Assembly: GCF_002020135.1 (NCBI RefSeq)
Contig: NZ_MPZS01000002.1
Location: forward strand, 186,001 to 250,000
Direction: 5' to 3'
Source of the DNA: Thioclava marina
Lineage (GTDB): Bacteria; Pseudomonadota; Alphaproteobacteria; Rhodobacterales; Rhodobacteraceae
DNA length: 64,000 nt
Both the position numbers and the translations under genes were made by a program. Positions within the stretch are counted from its first letter, which is position 1. Every line of letters begins with the position of its first letter. Below the pieces are notes generated by a model that did no database searches, was not told the origin of the DNA, and saw nothing but the letters and a program-made list of their open reading frames with translations. Of the stretch, positions 59,627-64,000 are shown piece after piece.

Positions 59627-60304
59627 TCACATTTCTTCCTTGATGCCCTCGCGGATCAGCAGCCAGTTGACCGGATAGGCGGTCACGAATCCCGCCAGCA
59701 TCGCGATCTGCATCGCGAACCAGAACTCGGGATCGGCTGCCGTGACATCGGCGCCCCAAAGCCCCTTGAAGACGGCGAAATGGAAGATCGCCATCATCCC
59801 ATACATCCCGATTTGCCAGAAGGTGAGCGAGGCGACATCCGCCTTGGCCGCTTCTTTAAGCCCCTCCACCGGCCCCAGCCCACGCATCGGCGCGATCGCG
59901 AAATACTGAAACACGATCCCGATCGCGAGGGCGAAAACATAGTCGATCCCCCAGAGCGCGAAGATCCTCTCGCTCCAGAACCCCGGCCAGCCGAAGGGGA
60001 TCAAGATGGACGGGATCACCAGCGCAAGGCTCTCGGCGGCGATGTCGCCCAGGGTGCACCCCGCGCCGCAATGCAGCGTGCCCTTCGCGACCGAAACCGG
60101 AAAAGGCGCGTTCCGGTGGCCCGACCAGCGCCGGTGAAACCAGACCGCCAACGGCCCGGCGAACAGCCCGCAGATCGGCCAGACCCAGGCCATGATCGCC
60201 ATATGGGGCGGATCGCGGCGCATCTCGCGCAGCAGATAGAGAAAAGACAGCACGCCCGTCGCGAGCGCAAGCCAGCTAAACAGGGTGAACCATTGCGGGA
60301 TCAT
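59627..60304 (-). CDS. DUF4396 membrane protein
   Basis: 225 aa from the ATG at 60304 (MIPQWFTLFSWLALATGVL). Several hydrophobic segments and the segment GTLHCGAGCTLGDIAAE match DUF4396, which may be a metal- or copper-related membrane protein. It faces the EI24 gene and is followed by DUF1467 upstream. Confidence 0.85.
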   Translation of the reverse strand: MIPQWFTLFSWLALATGVLSFLYLLREMRRDPPHMAIMAWVWPICGLFAGPLAVWFHRRWSGHRNAPFPVSVAKGTLHCGAGCTLGDIAAESLALVIPSILIPFGWPGFWSERIFALWGIDYVFALAIGIVFQYFAIAPMRGLGPVEGLKEAAKADVASLTFWQIGMYGMMAIFHFAVFKGLWGADVTAADPEFWFAMQIAMLAGFVTAYPVNWLLIREGIKEEM

Positions 60305-60358
60305 GGGGCCTCTCTTCCAGCCCCCCAACCCGTCAGCGCCGGTCTCTGTTCCGAGCGC

Positions 60359-60628
60359 TCAGCGGCGCAGGCGGCCGAAGAAGTCGATATCTTCCAGCGT
60401 GATCATCCCCGACAGGAGGACCGTGGCGATGATCGCCCAGAGCACGACCGTCACCGCCGTCGTGATCTTCACCTTCGCGCCCAGATGCGCCTCGTGCGGC
60501 GCGCCTGCATGGGTGCCCGGCACGATCTGGTCCACGTCCCCTTGCGTCTTCAGCTTGATCGGCAGGACCATGAAGAAGACGAGAAACCAGATGACCGCGA
60601 AGAGGATGATCCCGCCGGTGAGGCTCAT
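60359..60628 (-). CDS. DUF1467 membrane protein
   Basis: 89 aa with two hydrophobic segments (GGIILFAVIWFLVFFMVLPI; VTVVLWAIIATVLLSGMI), the intervening loop KLKTQGDVDQIVPGTHAGAPHEAHLGAK fitting DUF1467. Its start overlaps the epimerase stop by one base (TGATG). Family function unknown; the mce-DUF1467 pair recurs in Alphaproteobacteria. Confidence 0.88.
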   Translation of the reverse strand: MSLTGGIILFAVIWFLVFFMVLPIKLKTQGDVDQIVPGTHAGAPHEAHLGAKVKITTAVTVVLWAIIATVLLSGMITLEDIDFFGRLRR

Positions 60629-61032
60629 CAGACCTGCTCCAGCTCGATCAGGCAGCCATTGAAGTCCTTCGGATGCAGGAACAGCACGGGCTTGCCATGC
60701 GCGCCGATCTTCGGTTCGCCGGCACCCAGAACGCGCGCGCCCTCGGCCTTGAGTTTGTCGCGTGCGACGAGGATGTCATCGACTTCGAAGCACATGTGAT
60801 GGATGCCGCCCGAAGGGTTCTTCTCGAGGAACCCGTTGATCGGGCTGTCTTCGCCCAGCGGGTAGAGCAGTTCGATCTTGGTGTTGGGCAGCTCGATGAA
60901 TACGACCGTGACGCCATGATCGGGTTCGTCCTGCGGCGCGCCGACAGTGGCGCCGAGCGTGTCGCGATATTGCGCCGAAGCGGCCTCTAGGTCGGGCACG
61001 GCAATGGCGACATGGTTCAGGCGTCCGATCAT
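60628..61032 (-). CDS. mce: Methylmalonyl-CoA epimerase
   Basis: 134 aa VOC-fold enzyme. Metal ligands are His in LNHVAIAVPDL, the later Asp/His region DHGVTVVFIELPN and HHMCFEVDDI, and Glu in CLIELEQV. It racemises methylmalonyl-CoA in propionate and branched-chain amino acid breakdown. Length normal. It is followed directly by DUF1467. Confidence 0.93.
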   Translation of the reverse strand: MIGRLNHVAIAVPDLEAASAQYRDTLGATVGAPQDEPDHGVTVVFIELPNTKIELLYPLGEDSPINGFLEKNPSGGIHHMCFEVDDILVARDKLKAEGARVLGAGEPKIGAHGKPVLFLHPKDFNGCLIELEQV

Positions 61033-61178
61033 CTGGCTCTCCTTCGTGACTGTGCGCCCTTTGCCTAGCGGGGCGAAGAGGTTCGCGCAAGCCTCGTCAC
61101 CCCTGTTCGCGTTAACGCCGCGTTAGGCAGTTTGCGCCCTACTGAAGCAGACAAGCGAATCTCGCCAGGGGGCCAGAC

Positions 61179-61886
61179 ATGAGTGACACGATCGACACCA
61201 TCACCAACAAACCGCCGACGCCCGGGCGCCCGCTGACCGGGTTGACTGTGCTGCTGGTCGAAGACAGCCGCGTCGCCTCTGAGGCGGTGCGGCTGTTATG
61301 CTTGCGCTCGGGTGCGCGGATCCGGCGCGCGGATTGCCTGCGCTCGGCCCATCGCCACCTTAGGACCTATCGACCAGGCGTCGTGATCGTCGATATGGGC
61401 CTGCCCGACGGATCGGGCGCCGAGCTGATCGCCGAGATCCGCGGCATGCGCAGCGCGCTGCCGGTTGTGCTGGGAACTTCGGGCGACACGACATTGCGTG
61501 CGGAAGCGCTCGCCGCCGGCGCGGACGGTTTTCTTGAAAAACCTGTCGAGAGCCTCGCGGTCTTTCAGGAAGCGATCCTTGCCGCCCTGCCGCCCGAATT
61601 GCGCCCGCCGGGGCTGCGCGTCCTGTGCGACACAGTCATCATCCCGGACCCGATCGCGCTGCGCGACGACCTCCAGCATCTCGCAGAGGTGCTCAAGGCC
61701 GGGCGCGACGGTGCGCAGATCCCCTACGCGGCACATTTCCTCGCCAGCATCGCGCGTTCGGCCCATGACGCGGCGCTCGATCAGGCCGCGCGGCGACTGG
61801 GGCGCACGGGTGGCCCGTCACAAGCCGACATACGTGCGGTGAGCGGGCTGCTCGAGGCACGCATCGCGGCGGGGGGCGCACTCTGA
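61179..61886 (+). CDS. Response regulator with helical output part
   Basis: 235 aa. A REC domain (residues about 20-145) has the phospho-acceptor Asp in VVIVDMGLPDGSG, GTSGD at the Thr/Ser position and Lys in FLEKPVES. The C-terminal 85 residues form an all-helical bundle (RDDLQHLAEVLKAGRDGAQIPYAAHFLASIARSAHD) resembling an HPt-like or phosphatase partner domain rather than a DNA-binding one. It is an orphan, with no histidine kinase adjacent. Confidence 0.85.
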   Translation: MSDTIDTITNKPPTPGRPLTGLTVLLVEDSRVASEAVRLLCLRSGARIRRADCLRSAHRHLRTYRPGVVIVDMGLPDGSGAELIAEIRGMRSALPVVLGTSGDTTLRAEALAAGADGFLEKPVESLAVFQEAILAALPPELRPPGLRVLCDTVIIPDPIALRDDLQHLAEVLKAGRDGAQIPYAAHFLASIARSAHDAALDQAARRLGRTGGPSQADIRAVSGLLEARIAAGGAL

Positions 61887-61973
61887 GGCGCCTTACGCGC
61901 GCAGGCTGGCCGGAACCTGCGGCACCCGCCTCGCGTTAAGCCGTCAAATTCCATTTTGACGGAGGATTCCCCG

Positions 61974-62450
61974 ATGACCTCGATCTATGATGCGATCAAG
62001 GCCGATCACGACCATCACCGCGCGCTGCTCAAGACCATCGCCGATACGACCGGCGCGAGCGTGGCCCGCAAGAAAGCCTGGGACGAATTCTATTACGACA
62101 TCAAGTCCCACGCCGCTGCCGAGGAAGAGACGTTCTATTCGAAGCTGATGAGCAAGACCTGGGGTCAGGATTCTGCGCGCCACTCGGTCGAGGAACATGC
62201 CGAGCTCGACGATCTTCTCGAAGAGCTCAACGAGATGGACATGGCGAGCCCCGGCTGGCTCAACAAGTTCCACAAGCTCGAACACGATTACAACCACCAC
62301 ATGGACGAGGAAGAAGATGAAGTCTTCACCCGCGCCCGCGAGGTGATCGACAACAGCGAGATCGAGAATTACGGCGAGAAATTCCGTGCCCGGAAGAAAA
62401 AGGAAATGTCGCTGGTCGACGAGAAGAAAAAGGACTCGCTCGAAGACTGA
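61974..62450 (+). CDS. Hemerythrin domain protein
   Basis: 158 aa. Iron ligands of a hemerythrin HHE four-helix bundle: DHDHHRALLKTI, HAAAEEETFY, HAELDDLLEEL and HKLEHDYNHHMDEEEDEVF. A Lys/Glu-rich C-terminal tail follows. It may sense or bind O2/NO or iron. The ATG at 61974 follows GGAGGATT. A strong terminator is at 62489. Confidence 0.9.
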   Translation: MTSIYDAIKADHDHHRALLKTIADTTGASVARKKAWDEFYYDIKSHAAAEEETFYSKLMSKTWGQDSARHSVEEHAELDDLLEELNEMDMASPGWLNKFHKLEHDYNHHMDEEEDEVFTRAREVIDNSEIENYGEKFRARKKKEMSLVDEKKKDSLED

Positions 62451-62456
62451 GCCGCC

Positions 62457-62480
62457 AGCCCCCCGGGATATTTCCGCCAA
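62457..62480 (+). repeat. Interspersed repeat with AAATATCCCGGGGG core (inverted copy)
   Basis: On this strand it reads AGCCCCCCGGGATATTTCC then GCCAA; the reverse complement matches 48058-48080 over all but a few positions. It lies between the hemerythrin stop and its terminator. Confidence 0.55.
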
Positions 62481-62488
62481 GTCGAATG

Positions 62489-62524
62489 AAGAAGGCCCCG
62501 CTCGATCCTGAGCGGGGCCTTCTT
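62489..62524 (+). terminator. Rho-independent terminator
   Basis: A perfect 15-bp stem (AAGAAGGCCCCGCTC with GAGCGGGGCCTTCTT) around a 6-base loop, between the convergent hemerythrin and aspS genes. A/T-rich outer ends make it likely bidirectional. Confidence 0.8.
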
Positions 62525-62547
62525 GATGTGCGGCGCTGGCGCGCGGA

Positions 62548-64000
62548 TCAGTCCTCTTTGGGCAGCACCCGCAGGCGCAGCTCGCGCAGCTGCTCGTTCA
62601 TCGGCTCGGAGGGCGCGCCCATCATCAGGTCTTCGGCGCGCTGGTTCATCGGGAACATGATGACTTCGCGGATATTCGCGGTATCGGCGAGAATCATCAC
62701 GATCCGGTCGATCCCGGCCGCGCAACCGCCGTGGGGCGGAGCGCCATATTTGAACGCCTTGACCATGCCGCCGAAGCGCTTTTCGACCTCGTCCTTGCCA
62801 TAGCCGGCGATCTCGAAGGCGCGATACATGATGTCGAGCTTGTGGTTTCGGATCGCGCCCGAGAGGATTTCGTAGCCGTTGCAGGCGAGGTCATACTGGT
62901 AGCCCTTGACCTGCAGCGGGTCGCCATCGAGCGCATCCGTGCCACCCTGGGGCATCGAGAACGGGTTGTGGCTGAAGTCGATCTTGCCCTCGTCATCGGC
63001 CTCATACATCGGGAAATCGACGACCCAGGCGAATTTGAACTGGCTCTTGTCGGTCAGGCCAAGCTCCTCGCCGATCACGTTGCGCGCACGGCCTGCAACC
63101 GCTTCGAAGCTGGCAGGCGCGCCACCAAGGAAGAAGGCCGCATCGCCCTCGCCCAGACCCAGCTGCTGGCGGATCGCCTCGGTCCGCTCGGGACCGATAT
63201 TCTTCGCCAGCGGGCCCGCGCCCTCGAGACCCGAGCCGTCTTCGGCCTTGCGCCAGAAGATATAGCCCATGCCCGGCAGGCCCTGTTCCTGCGCGAATTT
63301 GTTCATCCGGTCGCAGAATTTGCGCGAGCCGCCCGTGGGGGCCGGGATCGCGCGGATTTCGGTGCCCTCTTGCTCGAGAAGTTTCGCGAAGATCGCAAAG
63401 CCCGAGTCGCGGAAGTGATCGGAGACCACCTGCATCTCGATCGGGTTGCGCAGATCGGGCTTGTCGGAGCCGTATTTCAGCATCGACTCGGCGTAAGGGA
63501 TGCGCGGCCAGACCGGATCGACGGTGCGGCCATCGGCGAATTCCTCGAACACGCCCTGAAGAACCGGCTGCATCGTGTTGAAGATGTCTTCCTGCTCGAC
63601 GAAGCTCATCTCCACGTCGAGCTGGTAGAAATCGGTGGGCGAGCGATCGGCGCGCGGGTCTTCGTCACGGAAGCACGGCGCGATCTGGAAATACTTGTCG
63701 AAGCCGCCGACCATGATCAGCTGCTTGAACTGCTGCGGCGCCTGGGGCAGCGCGTAGAACTTGCCCGGGTGCAGGCGCGAGGGTACGAGGAAATCGCGCG
63801 CGCCTTCGGGCGAGGACGCGGTGATGATCGGGGTCTGGAATTCGTTGAACTCCGCTTCCCACATCCGCTTGCGCATCGACTTTACCACGTTCGAGCGCAG
63901 GATCATGTTGTCGTGCAGGCTCTCGCGGCGCAGATCGAGGAAGCGATAGGCCAGACGGGTTTCTTCCGGATAGTCGAGCTCGCCGAAGACCGGCAGCGGC
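62548..64000 (-). CDS. aspS: Aspartyl-tRNA synthetase, 5' end cut by the window
   Basis: A class II synthetase of which the last 484 codons or so are present; the start lies beyond 64000. Motif 2 is [25 protein letters not shown] and motif 3 is [16 protein letters not shown], with the GAD insertion region between them (residues about 170-260 of the visible part). It charges tRNA-Asp; many alphaproteobacterial AspRS are non-discriminating and also charge tRNA-Asn, which cannot be judged here. The stop lies just inside a terminator. Confidence 0.95.
   Translation of the reverse strand, partial: PLPVFGELDYPEETRLAYRFLDLRRESLHDNMILRSNVVKSMRKRMWEAEFNEFQTPIITASSPEGARDFLVPSRLHPGKFYALPQAPQQFKQLIMVGGFDKYFQIAPCFRDEDPRADRSPTDFYQLDVEMSFVEQEDIFNTMQPVLQGVFEEFADGRTVDPVWPRIPYAESMLKYGSDKPDLRNPIEMQVVSDHFRDSGFAIFAKLLEQEGTEIRAIPAPTGGSRKFCDRMNKFAQEQGLPGMGYIFWRKAEDGSGLEGAGPLAKNIGPERTEAIRQQLGLGEGDAAFFLGGAPASFEAVAGRARNVIGEELGLTDKSQFKFAWVVDFPMYEADDEGKIDFSHNPFSMPQGGTDALDGDPLQVKGYQYDLACNGYEILSGAIRNHKLDIMYRAFEIAGYGKDEVEKRFGGMVKAFKYGAPPHGGCAAGIDRIVMILADTANIREVIMFPMNQRAEDLMMGAPSEPMNEQLRELRLRVLPKED

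Noticed and set aside
1-64000. CRISPR array
   Set aside because: No regularly spaced repeat with unique spacers and no cas genes were seen.

Overview
The window looks like a chromosomal segment of a marine Rhodobacterales alphaproteobacterium (Rhodobacteraceae/Paracoccaceae; a Thioclava-like genus is a guess). Supporting signs are high GC, the core gene order SPOR lipoprotein - D,D-carboxypeptidase - tmk - holB - tatD - MBL hydrolase, small order-typical DUF families (DUF982, DUF1467, DUF2794, DUF6455), a glcDEF operon, class III alcohol dehydrogenase and a DMSP-lyase-like cupin.

Layout. (1) 1-5.1 kb: small hypothetical genes, two paralogous 68-aa cold shock proteins, a transglutaminase-like protein, a DUF982 protein and a PlsC-type acyltransferase; the first 260 bases carry a cluster of TTTACGTT motifs. 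(2) 5.4-11.6 kb: a decayed accessory block. It holds a frameshifted IS110-type transposase, an intact IS5-type element, an OGG-fold (8-oxoguanine glycosylase-like) gene interrupted by an in-frame amber codon, a small partner gene whose ribosome-binding site was separated from its start by the IS, a XRE regulator, two hypothetical genes and a tyrosine recombinase. (3) 11,701-23,919: a 12.2-kb integrative element flanked by perfect 14-bp direct repeats, the right copy being the 3' end of tRNA-Ser(UGA). It has a P4-type integrase, AlpA-type regulator, winged-helix protein, Toprim primase-like protein, RepA-like helicase ATPase, a 604-aa virion/ejection-like protein, HTH proteins, a secreted Rap1a/Tai-like protein, a secreted SNase-type nuclease and a DUF4258/HTH pair resembling a toxin-antitoxin module. 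No capsid, tail, terminase or lysis genes were recognised, so a phage-satellite-like island is the best description. (4) 24-64 kb: core chromosome, dense and mostly ordered, broken only by a decayed fragment of a large repeat protein at about 53.5-54.45 kb.

How the genes work together. The core block covers envelope maintenance (SPOR, PBP-type carboxypeptidase, M48, NlpC/P60), nucleotide and DNA metabolism (tmk, holB, tatD, recJ), C1/C2 metabolism (adhC for glutathione-dependent formaldehyde oxidation, glcDEF for glycolate), amino acid synthesis (asd), propionyl-CoA handling (mce), translation (two tRNA-Glu, aspS cut by the window edge) and secreted or periplasmic factors (two trypsin-like proteases, two I78-type inhibitors). 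Many core genes are joined by 4-base ATGA overlaps, implying translational coupling.

All calls come from reading the sequence; no database search was run, so family names rest on motifs I recognise.
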